NCBI GenBank assembly: GCA_015680685.1
Contig: MNCI01002109.1
Span: 64,370-128,369 of the forward strand
Length of the DNA stretch: 64,000 bases
Direction: 5' to 3'
Source: Gnetum montanum
Taxonomy: Eukaryota; Streptophyta; Gnetopsida; Gnetales; Gnetaceae
The position numbers and the translations under genes were made by a program. Shown here in pieces: positions 22,309-31,918 of the stretch (the first letter of the stretch is position 1; every line of letters starts with the position of its first letter). The notes below the pieces were generated by a model, which worked only from the letters and a program-made list of their open reading frames with translations, did no database searches and had not been told where the DNA came from.

Positions 22309-23560
22309 TGTTGGCAATCGTTTGGGACGCGACCACCAACAAGTGTCCTCAAATAGGATTTCGATGCTTGCTGGTCTCTGGCAACACCAAGGCCCATATA
22401 CCTCCAAATAGACTTAGTAGTTAATGTGAGTATGTGTGTGTGTTGTTGTGAAAAATAAAACGATTAGGTTGTGTGTAAAACTATAAATGACTTATCTTAA
22501 AGAGATTCAGCCAACTTTGCAAAGTACTGTGAGTTGTTGAGAGTTCCTATTTTGTTCAATTGCCTAGTCTATGCAGTCCTTATAAAGCCTACTTGTAACA
22601 AATAAAGTTTTGCAAAAACATTTGAGCACAACTCTGCGAATCTACTTCTAATTTTCCCCAGAGAAAGAGATAGTTCCACAAGAAAACTAGAAATAGAGCG
22701 AGATTCAATGGAAATAGAAAGAAGAGAAAAAGAAAGCAGATTTGTGTAAAGATCTCAAATGTTTAAACAAGGTAAAATGATACGAGTAAACACTTCGCAA
22801 TAAAGCTATCCCAAATTCAATAACTACGAATTGTTCAAACTTCCAAGGCTCAAATAAGCAATTTCTTCAAGACAATCCTACTATGCTACCAAAAAAAATT
22901 GCTGCGTAAACTATCACGTACCAGACTCTATTTTGGCTAGATAATGGATGTCAACAATTGCATTCAACAGAACCTTCAAAAGACTTGACAATTTATGATT
23001 GAAATACCATGGAGATTCACTTTAAAGATAAAAGAAGCTATTCTGGTCCTATCAAAATACCAAAGATTTTCTGAACCCTCTTGACTATTGAATCGTTCAA
23101 CGGCTTGACTACATGCAGAGGCTCTCTTACAACAATCTCAATAGCGGTTCTTATACATTGCACAATAATAAAATTCACTACTAAAATGCTCTTAAGGCTT
23201 TCAAACACAAGCTCTTCTATGGCAAAATTTTAATAGAAATTTTCTATCATGCAACAAGAACAATAAGAGCAATCTAAAAATCCCAAAATTATTTGCCAAG
23301 CATGATACTATCTAAACCACTAGCTAAACAATTTAAACAAAATAAAAAATAAACATAACTCACAAGACTATAATAAAGAGGCTAAAATGTTGTCTTTAGC
23401 AAGCCATCTTCAATATATTTCTTCTATCAATTCTTTACAAAATACTCTTCTAATAGACTCCTTCCTTTCTCCCAAGGCCTCCTTCTCTCTTAAGACTTCT
23501 TTTTTTTTTTTTTTTTTAGCTAGACTAGACCCTTTCTCCCTTTTATTCTAAGGCCTTGAA

Positions 23561-23573
23561 GCCTTTTTATAGG
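23561..23573 (-). promoter_or_regulatory. Candidate LTR TATA box
   Basis: Reads CCTATAAAAAGGC on the minus strand, in the element's own orientation, about 1.4 kb from the U3 end. Confidence 0.5.
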
Positions 23574-23849
23574 GTCTCATAGGTAGTTAGAAATTACAAA
23601 ATATCTTAGGTAACTTACTCCCCAAGTAAAGAAGTTACAACTTGCCCAACAAGTTAGGAGAAAACTATGCCTACGTTGACATGTGTTTTTTTAAATAACC
23701 ATCTCATGAATTCCTTTTCTTCTTGAAAAATAATAATTTTCTTTAAATATGTTACTTTCATGTATCATTTTACAGATTATTTGATTTGAATTTTGAAGCT
23801 ATTACTTGGACAATAGAAAAACTATCATTGCTATGAATGTTTTAAATGG

Positions 23850-24365
23850 CAGCAGATGAGCTGGGATTGGGCGTGAACAGGTACTTGCCACCGTACTTAG
23901 CACCATGGACGAAAGGAAGGACCATTCTACATGACTTCAACTAGGCCTCCGATGGTAGCAGCATCTTCAACTCCACCAACAACATTTTCGTTTACACTGA
24001 TACGTTTGAATCAAAATAGTGCCTCCACCATTCTGTATCTGGATTAATCATGCTCTGGACCAATGATTTCTACAGAAACCTTGCTGATGTGTGCGGTGAG
24101 ACCTCCATCTATGCCACGTGTTCGTTGAACTGATGTCACCTAAGTCTCAGCATGATGCCCTTGCTTGCCATGTTTGCGGTTACTGCCAACTACGGTCGTG
24201 CATTGCTTCTTTTCTTGGAGTTTATCTCTCTGTCGTGCCTTGGTGCTCTATCAAATACGAGCCAAAAACCCTACTGCGTTTTTCTTTCTAAAATCATTTT
24301 TATTCAATTTGTGAATCAGGGACAGCTGTTGTATGATTTGGGTGCTAATATTAGCAAGATTTGAT
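23850..24365 (+). pseudogene. GDSL esterase/lipase gene fragment inside the LTR
   Basis: The frame from about 23,850 gives RYLPPYLAPWTKGRTILHDF, a stop, then ASDGSSIFNSTNNIFV. Plant GDSL lipases have a PYL-P-x-T-x-G stretch followed by an Asn-Tyr-Ala-Ser-Gly-Gly-(Ser/Gly)-Gly-Ile-x-Asn-x-Thr block, so the order and spacing match closely. Downstream, about 24,320-24,365, QGQLLYDLGANISKI resembles the Leu-Tyr-x-Leu-Gly-Ala-Arg-Lys helix of the same enzymes. The active-site Ser and His blocks are absent. Local GC is higher than in the surrounding LTR. It is a captured host gene piece, antisense to the element, with at least three stops. Confidence 0.55.
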
Positions 24366-25005
24366 ATATTCTTGATGCTTGTCTTGCTGTTTTTCTTCTA
24401 AAACTGTTGCTCATAACATGTTCTTGTTATTGCTGATTCAAATGCAGAGTATATAAAAAGTGTTTGACAAATTGTTTTTTACCAATTTCTCTACTTTGGC
24501 TGTTTTTTTCTTTTACAAAAATCAATAGTCATTACTCTGGTGTCCAATTCTCAATTCTTGTATATACTGCTAACTGCATTTTAACTCTTATTCTTTCTCT
24601 TTTCTTCTTTTTGTTCTGCACTTCATATACAGGGCACATGAACAAATTGCTTCATGAAGAATACTGTAATTTCCAATGACCAGTTTACCATCAATTGTAG
24701 TTACTTTGATTCTTCATTTCTTTCTTCTTTAAATTTAGATGCTATTTCTCTTTATCCACAAGCTGAAATTTTGTTTATTCTAACAAAGTACAACAGCCTT
24801 TCCTCCAATCTTTCATCATCTAAAATTGCTTTGCAATGGATTTTTAAAATCTCCCTTATGAATTTAGTGAGAAAACATAGTTAATAGTTTGTGGAATTCT
24901 TGCCACTTCTCCAACTAACAATAAGAGAGTACTGAAAACTGCAAAAACCTTTAATCAATTTTATCATGCCAACCTGTTCCATGAAATGGCCAAAATGTGC
25001 CAACA

Positions 25006-25019
25006 TTTCTTCCCCTTTT
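25006..25019 (-). other. Polypurine tract (element in virus)
   Basis: On the minus strand AAAAGGGGAAGAAA abuts the 3' LTR. Confidence 0.7.
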
Positions 25020-25214
25020 AAAAGGCTTAAAGAAATTTATGCAAGCCCCATTTTAAAACTGAACTGTACTTGAAGCTTTTATTGAACTTTTTACAACTGA
25101 AAAGATAAATCTTTTTGGAGAAAAATTCCCATCAAACATAAGGTTTGGTAGTATAAAAACCTCATTTTTAAAAAACTAAACAAATTATATTCTATCAAGT
25201 CTTTTATTTATGGA

Positions 25215-25757
25215 CTATTCGTGAGATGGGAAGAGAATGGTGAGGGTTACTCTGGTAGGAATCCTCATATCTTTAACCTTCTCATAAGTAATCTCTAAAT
25301 TGATGAATGTTGTTTTATTATTTTTTGGCTTGCTGGAGCTTTCAACTTGATCTTCTTGAGCCTTTTCTTTAGCAATCCTCTTATCTTCTTTCTCATATGA
25401 ACTCTTATTTTCTTCCTAATTGGGTCCTTCTTTTTCTTCTTGGGACACAAAGGCTTCTTCCCATGAATCTTCATTGATTAGTTCTTTCTTCTTTTCCTCT
25501 TTTTGGGTGCAATTTTGATACTATCCCCAAACATTTGATTCTATTTCTAAACCTCCTATGAGGAATGAGAATTCATCAGCCAACCAAGCCATAAAAGGAC
25601 ATTCTTTAGGTGCTCCACATGCTCTAGCTTTCAAACAAGACGTTAACACATGTTCTGGGCAACATCCCATCACATAAGGAATGAAAGGCTTCCTCATTAT
25701 TCTCCCAAAATCCATCTTCTTTTTCAAATTATCTCTATTCTCACTTACTCTACTCAA
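25215..25757 (-). pseudogene. Internal reading frame of the element, unknown protein
   Basis: About 181 codons in one minus-strand frame, broken by only two TAG codons. The N-terminal half holds six cysteines in the region VMGCCPEHVLTSCLKARACG. The rest is strongly charged (EEKKKELINEDSWEEAF and KEDKRIAKEKAQEDQVE), likely helical, and ends in a hydrophobic RVTLTILFPSHE. I recognise no domain. By position right after the primer site it could be a reduced gag-like protein. Confidence 0.5.
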
Positions 25758-25798
25758 CTTGAATTGGAAAATGAGGAAATCCTAGGCTAAATTTTTAG

Positions 25799-25815
25799 CC
25801 CTCCTTCTAGCGCCA
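25799..25815 (-). other. Primer-binding site of the element
   Basis: On the minus strand TGGCGCTAGAAGGAGGG, seven bases inside the 5' LTR. This form of site is common in plant Ty3-type elements. Confidence 0.75.
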
Positions 25816-25822
25816 AAAGAAC

Positions 25823-26336
25823 TGTTGGCAACCATTTGGGACGCAACTGCCAATGAGTGTCCTCGAACAGGATTTAAGTGCTTACTGGTCTCTGGCAACA
25901 CCAAGGCCCATATACCTCCAAATAGACTCAGTAGTTAATATGAGTATGTGTGTGTGTTGTTGTGAAAAAATGAAACGATTGGGTTGTGTGTAAAACTATA
26001 AATGACTTATCTTAAAGAGATTTAGCCAACTTTGTAAAGTACTATGATTTGTTAAGAGTTCCTATTTTGTTCAATTGCCTAGTCTATGTGGTCTTTATAA
26101 TACCTACTTGTAACAAATAAAGTTTTGCAAAAACATTTGAGCAAAACTCTGCGAATCTACTTCTAATTTTCCACTCTGTAGAATTCTGCAAAACTGTGCA
26201 AAAACATTTGAGCAAAACTCTGTAGAATTCTTGCCACTTCTCCAACTAACAATAAGAGAGTACTAAAAACTGGAAAAAACTTTAATCAATTTTATCATGC
26301 CAACCTATTCCATGAAATTGCCAAAATGTGCCAACA
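25823..26336 (-). repeat. 5' LTR of the element (short form)
   Basis: 514 bp, TGTTGGCAAC to GTGCCAACA. It lacks the 2.2-kb middle found in the 3' LTR. At the deletion point a 27-bp stretch (GCAAAAACATTTGAGC and flanks) is duplicated, at 26,128-26,155 and 26,193-26,220. Confidence 0.75.
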
Positions 26337-26369
26337 ACAGGTTAGTTATATATTTGGCCACATAATTAA

Positions 26370-27260
26370 GATATCTAAGAAATCTTAAACATTGTTCTTT
26401 GTTTTCTAGCTGATTTGGAAACAATGAGATCTTCTATAGAACATGTGGTTGCATATGAATTTTTTCATCTTTCAATGTTACTCCAAGAAATTCAATTCCT
26501 CTTCTTCCTATTTGAAACTTCTTTGGATCTTCAGATAACCCTATTCCATGTTGCTTGCATAGATGAGCAAATACCTTCAAATGTTCAACATGTTCTGATA
26601 CTGAATTAGAGTATATTAGAAAATCATCTTTATAATTTGCAACAAAATCAAAAACTTTTCCAAAAATAGCATCCATTCTTTTTTGAAATTATGATGGGGA
26701 ATTCTTCAATCCAAATGGCATAACAAGCTGTTCATATAATCCTTGCGATGTGTTGAATGTTGTTTTATGAATATCTTGCTTAGTGATTTTTATCTGATGA
26801 TACCCACTCTTACAATCAAATTTGTTGAAGATCTTCTTTCCTGCTACCTTTTGGATAATTGCATCTTGATTTGGTAATAGCTATTTTATCTCAATGGTTA
26901 CTGCATTAAGCAGAATATAATTGATAATGATTTTGGGCTTTTCCTTTTTTTATTTTTGCATGATTGCAGACAATGAAACTTGAGCAAACATAATTTGATT
27001 GAGATTCTCTAATCAATCCCTTTTTCTGAAACTCCTCTACCTATAATCATAGCTCTTCTACATCTACTAGATTGAGGACTATTGCCTTACTTTGTACTAG
27101 AATGTCATGTACTGTAGGGATGAAGGCTTTTGGATTGTCTTTGTCCCAAAATTGCAGAGGATGTTTGCAATAGCATGATAATAATTCTTCTTGCACTTGC
27201 ATAAGTAAAGATGTTGCTTGTTCATCAAGCCCTTGAATACAAGCTTTCATCAATTTTTGC
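26370..27260 (-). pseudogene. Viral reverse transcriptase fragment
   Basis: Minus-strand frames show the fingers/palm blocks of a pararetroviral reverse transcriptase: FDCKSGYHQIKI (about 26,815-26,780), GLYEQLVMPFGLKNS (about 26,745-26,700), and the active site YKDDFLIYSNS (about 26,635-26,600) with both aspartates kept, then RGIEFLGVTL (about 26,510-26,480). The segment 27,253-27,047 is the connector between protease and reverse transcriptase. Two or more stops interrupt it. The frame ends at 26,370, close to the LTR element; its RNase H partner is at 22,220. Confidence 0.85.
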
Positions 27261-27409
27261 CAATGCCTGTATTTTGCTCTAGCAATATCTTCTATCTAAT
27301 GTTGAGTAATAATTTCTGAAATTGATGGATTGGCAGACATGAAGACACTTCTGATCTATTGATGTTTGTTTTTGTGCAACTCTGGTGGAATCTTGGAAAT
27401 TGCTACTTT

Positions 27410-27778
27410 CTAACTAGATTCATCATTAGAATTGAAACATATAAGCAAATCTAGCCCAATTGTATAAGGAGAGAGTGCATCCAATGAAATGTGCTTTAAG
27501 GCCCACATCAAAACCACTATAAAAAATTTGGACAAAATTTGTCTTCCCAATATAAAATTCCCTAATTGGATAGGAATATTGAATGAAAAATGAGTTAGAC
27601 TTCTTACTCTATTCATGGTATCAAGCTTTACTAGGTTTGGATGAGACACCCAGTTCTTAAGCACATCTTTGTGATAGAAATTTAGGGTTGTTCCAGTGTC
27701 AACAAAAGCTTGATATTTCTTCCAGTTTAGCTCACCATTGACTACCAGCTTGATTGGTATGATGATTACACTATGCAA
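27410..27778 (-). pseudogene. Viral aspartic protease fragment
   Basis: 122 open codons. The catalytic signature AFVDTGTTLNFYHKDVL is intact, with Asp-Thr-Gly. A flap-like hydrophobic stretch and FNIPIQLGNFILGRQIL follow. Position between the CCHC region and the reverse transcriptase fits the caulimovirid polyprotein protease. Confidence 0.8.
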
Positions 27779-28389
27779 AGATAAAAGATGCTTGATTTGA
27801 TGTTGCTGTTCAGCTGGAATGGTAGGTTTTGATAAACTTCAAGCTTTTTCAAGTTCTGTAACAATAGGAAATCTCTTTTCATATGGTGTAATTAGGAATT
27901 TTAGGGGTACCTTTTGAAGGATTGTCATTGGCTTTGTGCCTAACTGAGATGCGCTAGGTACATTTAATAATTCTTCATTGCAATGTAGGTCATCATCCCA
28001 ATCTTATAGAGATTACTGGGACATATGCTGTGTTAACTGTTCAATGTCATCTTTTGATATAGAATACATTTCCTGATCATTCAACCAAGTATCAATTTCA
28101 ACATAGTCATCTATTGAGAGTTGTTGTATCTAGTCTTCAGCTAAATCTATGTTGTTCCAATCTAAAAATTAGGTTTGCTTTATCATTCCTCTCGGTGGCT
28201 CTTGATTATTTTCATCTTCCTCTAGATTTGATTATACTTCTTCTTCAGATTCCCCTTCACTTCTTGAATCATCATTAGAGAGTAACTGAATCTGGTAAAT
28301 TTGCTTAGTTGGTTCTTCTTGCTCTAGATCATTAACTAGTTTCCATTCTTCTAAGTAATTGTTGAAGAATGCTTTGATCCTTGGATTTG

Positions 28390-28450
28390 ACTTTCACTGT
28401 GGGCATTCATGAGCATAATGTCCAAATTGCTTACAATGATAACAACATAC
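28390..28450 (-). pseudogene. Viral CCHC zinc knuckle
   Basis: CYHCKQFGHYAHECP on the minus strand has the Cys-x2-Cys-x4-His-x4-Cys spacing. It lies at the C-terminal end of the coat-protein region, as in Caulimoviridae, and is followed by a stop. The 0.6 kb toward the protease (28,380-27,800) is Glu/Asp-rich linker with several stops. Confidence 0.75.
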
Positions 28451-28651
28451 CTTTTTGTGATTGACAAGATATCTTCTTTTCTTGGCAAACATAATCGTCC
28501 TCCTTGTTCATCGTGGTCTTGAACCCCTATACCATCTTCATCTTGTGAATATCGAATATCTCTAGATATTAGTTGCCTTTGTCACCTTCCTTCTTCTTGG
28601 TCTTCTAGGTGGTCTACCAAAAACATCTCCTCCATCTAAATTAGCATAAAC

Positions 28652-29146
28652 TTACACTAATGGGAGCAATTTTGTTAAACTCACATTGTAACATGCAAAT
28701 TGAAGCTCTTGTTTGGCCATATGGACAATATCAGCAAAATAGGTGAGAGATAGGTCCATATTGTTTTCAATGGCTTTGTAAAGTGCCATATGCCCATGCT
28801 TAGCTGGAAAACTTTCTAAATATAGGAAGGAAATCATAGGGTCTCGATGCAATGCTAATCTATAAACTTCTTTACTATATTTAGCACTGAACTGCTCAAA
28901 GTATTTCAAATTGGTAAGCTTCTTTTAACTCAAAAGCACTTTATCTAATAGTCGTAGATTGGCAGACAAATCAATAGTGAATTCAGTTACTAAGGCTACA
29001 AATACTTCTTGTAATCCTTGTTGCAATATTTGCTCCTGTTGTTCAAGCGTTGAACTTTCCCACCAATGACGGATTTTCCTGATGGCTCTAGTAAATGCTC
29101 CTATAATAATTATTCTTTCATCTAATTGCAATACTATGATTGCCAT
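28652..29146 (-). pseudogene. Viral coat-protein-like fragments
   Basis: Two open segments (29,146-28,925 and 28,909-28,652) split by stops. They contain AIRKIRHWWESSTLEQQ and YLESFPAKHGHMALYKAIE, helical stretches upstream of the CCHC knuckle. The position and the Phe-Pro-x-x-x-Gly block agree with the capsid core of caulimovirids. Assignment is by context and pattern. Confidence 0.6.
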
Positions 29147-29239
29147 TCACAATTGATCTATCCATAATCAGATAGCATGCAACACTTCTTTTGGTGGTAA
29201 GTAATCGATGTCTATAACAGGAATTATTGTTGTTTGCCA

Positions 29240-29560
29240 TTATTGAAATTCTAAGAAGGCTAGCAGTTGCTGATACTGTCTCCAAGGTGGATCTGATCTT
29301 CTCACCATCATTAGTCTAGTTTGACAACCATTATTTTCAAGTTCATCAATATGTTCAACCTTGTGTTGTGCTTCCTTTTCAAAACTTGCCTGGCTCTTAG
29401 GAGATTTATCCTCTTCTTCTTCATGCCTTTCCTTTGTTGGACACTTTCCTACCTTTTCTTTTCTCAATCTTTGGATTTTTTCAAGCAATTTTTCTATTGG
29501 ATCTTGGTGTTGTACTAATGGCTTTGGTGGAGGCTTTGCTATAACTAGCAGTAACTTCAT
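29240..29560 (-). pseudogene. Viral charged linker region
   Basis: 106 open codons rich in Glu, Lys and Pro (PPPKPLVQHQDPIEKLLEKI, then RHEEEEDKSPKSQASFEKE). It lies between the movement-protein-like and coat-protein-like parts. No domain is recognised; coiled-coil or disordered. The plus-strand frames here are its mirror and lack support. Confidence 0.5.
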
Positions 29561-30148
29561 TTTTTTGTCTAATGTATGGGCTTCCTTTAAGAATTTTGCA
29601 ATCCTCTTTTTCTTTTGTTGTTGTCGATCCTCCTTTGCTTATTATCACTGTTTGATGGCATTGTCATAAGCTCTAAGATGCTACTCCATTTCAATTACTT
29701 TTGTTTGGACATCACTAACTAGTGAGTAAATATTACTTATATCTCCTTCTAATAAATTCCAATGTTGACTAACATAGGAGGTCCAATTCACCAGATAATT
29801 CAACTGTTTTACCTCATCTTTTTGCTGATTTGAAGAATCAATTGAATGTTTGAGAAGAAAACTACAATCTACCCTTGTTGTTGGTGAATCATCTTTTGAT
29901 GTCCTTGTATAATAGGAGGCCCTTAGTGGCCATTTTTCTCCATAAATTAGTCATCTTCCTGACACTGTTTTGCTAGTCTGTAGTATGAATAATGTACCTC
30001 TAGTGTCATAATTAGGTGATTTTGCCTTGGTTGAAGTAGATGCTTCTTCTTTAAACTTGGTTGGTGGCAGGGTTGGCAGAATTACTTCCATAGTAATTGT
30101 TGTTGATCGACCGAATTGTTGAAGTGGATAGCAACTCCACTTTGGAGT

Positions 30149-30550
30149 TCATTTTTCATAGGTTGTGAATTCCTGGTCTTTTAGCAATGACTGAATTTGT
30201 GGAAAACCTTGAACATATCCTAATATTGAAATACTTCTACCACATGTTGATATATGTTTTCTCCCTTGTGGAAATTGCACTCCCCATTTGAGCTTATGAT
30301 TCATTAGAATAGTATTTGATAATTGAAACGTGCCGCGAGCTCCTATGGCTACATAGACTGATCTTGGTAATAAATGCACACCATGAATTTCAATACAGAT
30401 AAGTAAGGTAGATGTAATAAAATCATCTTCTAATGCTAATTGGAAATTAGGTTGCACTATACACAAAGCATCCGAATCTAGTACACCATGAAATTGACAA
30501 ATCTTGGCTACTTCCCAAGCATCATTAGCATATTGACTAGATCCCAGAAT
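30149..30550 (-). pseudogene. Viral movement-protein-like fragment, N-terminus missing
   Basis: A continuous minus-strand frame runs from the junction at 30,550 to 30,149, with SDALCIVQPNFQLALEDDF, LPRSVYVAIGARG and WGVQFPQGRKHISTCGRSI. It is first in the viral order and its beta-rich pattern fits the 30K-type movement protein of caulimovirids. It is cut at the 175-bp duplication, so the start is absent. Confidence in the family is moderate. Confidence 0.55.
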
Positions 30551-30728
30551 TAGCCAATCAAATGATTCATCACTTAGACTTCGACTTCATTTTAACTTTC
30601 ATTATGTTGGCATTTAGGACAATTAAAGTCTAACAACATCAATGTATCATATGCCTCATCAAGAGTTAAACCATACAACTTGAACTTCATTAACTTAACA
30701 TGAGAAGAGAACAATCATGAATTGAATC
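30551..30728 (+). repeat. Direct duplication of about 175 bp, right copy
   Basis: From TAGCCAATCAAATGAT to TTGAATC; partner of 20,274-20,448. Confidence 0.85.
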
Positions 30729-30834
30729 GCAACTACTAGTGAATCTACATTGGCCATCCATGGATTACAATCAAGTCACACATGAATACTTGCGACTTGT
30801 ACAGTAGAGTGTTGGAATACCCAATTGCTCATCA
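30729..30834 (+). repeat. Family B LTR 2, segment 4 of 4
   Basis: Aligns with 8,905-8,990 of LTR 1 (TTGGC-CATCCATG, GTCACACATGAATACTTG) and ends CAATTGCTCATCA. This closes the LTR that began at 12,084. Confidence 0.8.
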
Positions 30835-31500
30835 AACTTCATGCCTTTTCATCTATTTTGTGGTTACTATGTCCTTAGCATATGTGGTAGCATCTCCTAC
30901 AATTGGCTTAACCTGTATAGCTCAACCCAATCTAACCAACCTATCCACACTGAATCTACTTTTGGTTGGATTGGTTAGCTTATTGTTAGTGGTTGCTGAC
31001 CAAGACATTAGCAAAGGATCACTCAAGGGTTTCAATTATTTGAGAGGCCCCAACATGAAATCTCTTGTGGTTCAAATAGTTAGCTCATTGTTTTGTTAAG
31101 TAAGAGGTTGCTAGTTGAGTCACACTTTAGGCATTGTTATATTTCCTTATAATTCTTCTTAAAACAATATTATGTTGGCTACATGTCTTAGGGTGTACTT
31201 ATAGTCATTCTTTCAGGTTCATCATCAACAACCCCTTATTTCCCCTTTAAAAAAAGTTTTGGGTTCCTATTTTTTTTGAAGTTTGTTAAAGGTTTTCTTT
31301 TTGGCTAATAACTAATACCCCCTTTTTCGAAAGTGGTGTAAAGGTCTTTTCCACTAATGCATAGAGTAGTTTCAAGAAATCCTTTTTACATAATTTTTTA
31401 AAAATCCATAACTAAGTGTTCCCATTGGAATTAGGATCGTTTCGTCTCAAACTATGTGAGTGCATTATGTAGCATAAATTTCCAACTTTTTCATTTGCCC
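30835..31500. other. Intergenic sequence, no gene seen
   Basis: No coding or element signal that I can support. The open stretch 30,782-31,099 starts inside the LTR and has no recognisable domain. Confidence 0.5.
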
Positions 31501-31504
31501 AAAC

Positions 31505-31625
31505 TTGTTACCTCTAGAGATGTACTTAAATGGTTAGGAGTTGGTTCATGTGGTTACCTCATTGAGAGGTTGTAAATTCAAATCATACCTAAAGCAACAT
31601 TGTAGTGCTTTATAAATTTTTTAAT
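31505..31625 (+). repeat. Candidate tRNA-derived SINE
   Basis: ACTTAAATGGTTAGGAGTTGG resembles a polymerase III A box, and about 35 bp later GAGGTTGTAAATTCAAATC resembles a B box in the usual plant SINE wording. A short body ends in a T-rich tail near 31,620. Flanking duplications were not found. Confidence 0.4.
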
Positions 31626-31918
31626 GTTAACGCAAAAAGTGTTTTATCTTATTTACTAATTCAATCAAGGAGGGGTAAAAAAGAGAATTTTGTTTGGATT
31701 AAAAAAAAAATTCTTTTCTTCGTCATCTCCTATCGGGATTAAATTATCCCATTGGAACGACAGGGAAATTATCATTAATAGCCGAATCTTGAATATATTT
31801 CCCTTTTGCGGCAAACCAAGTATATTTGGTATATCTGGAATGTCTGACTACCTCTATTTTCAAATATGCGAACACGGCAGCTGTTTTGGCTTCTGCTGTT
31901 GTTGCAAGCTGAAACAGA

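Larger units (their letters stand above)
22309..25005 (-). repeat. Long 3' LTR of the element (about 2.7 kb)
   Basis: Its first 350 bp (22,309-22,660) match 25,823-26,173, and its last 115 bp (about 24,891-25,005) match about 26,222-26,336. The 2.2 kb between are absent from the other LTR. A minus-strand TATA box, CCTATAAAAAGGC (23,573-23,561), lies in this middle part with a T(19) tract near 23,500. That suggests a genuinely long LTR which the right copy has lost, rather than an insertion, but I cannot exclude an insertion. The middle part carries the GDSL fragment. Confidence 0.65.
22309..26336 (-). mobile_element. Minus-strand LTR element inside the viral sequence
   Basis: Ends are TGTTGGCAA...GTGCCAACA on both LTRs. 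In minus orientation: 5' LTR 26,336-25,823, primer site 25,815-25,799, an 0.8-kb internal region with one broken frame, polypurine tract 25,019-25,006, 3' LTR 25,005-22,309. The near-perfect ATAGG/ACAGG repeat flanks it. It encodes no polymerase and is non-autonomous. It separates viral reverse transcriptase from RNase H, so it came after the virus. Confidence 0.8.
20449..30550 (-). mobile_element. Endogenous caulimovirid-like sequence
   Basis: On the minus strand the order is movement-protein-like (30,550-30,149), a charged linker, coat-protein-like with CCHC knuckle (29,146-28,390), aspartic protease (27,778-27,410), reverse transcriptase (about 27,260-26,370), RNase H (22,220-21,855), then a non-coding region with a TATA box and a poly(A) signal (21,425-20,449). 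This is the order of the pararetrovirus polyprotein followed by the pregenomic promoter, without integrase or LTRs, as in Caulimoviridae. All frames are broken by stops, the N-terminus of the movement protein is missing at 30,550, and an LTR element interrupts it between reverse transcriptase and RNase H. It is an inactive fossil copy. Gymnosperm and fern genomes are known to hold such sequences; which genus this one fits would need phylogeny. Confidence 0.85.

Noticed and set aside
29321-29669. Plus-strand Phe/Cys-rich frames that look like membrane proteins
   Set aside because: Antisense of the Glu/Lys-rich viral linker region.
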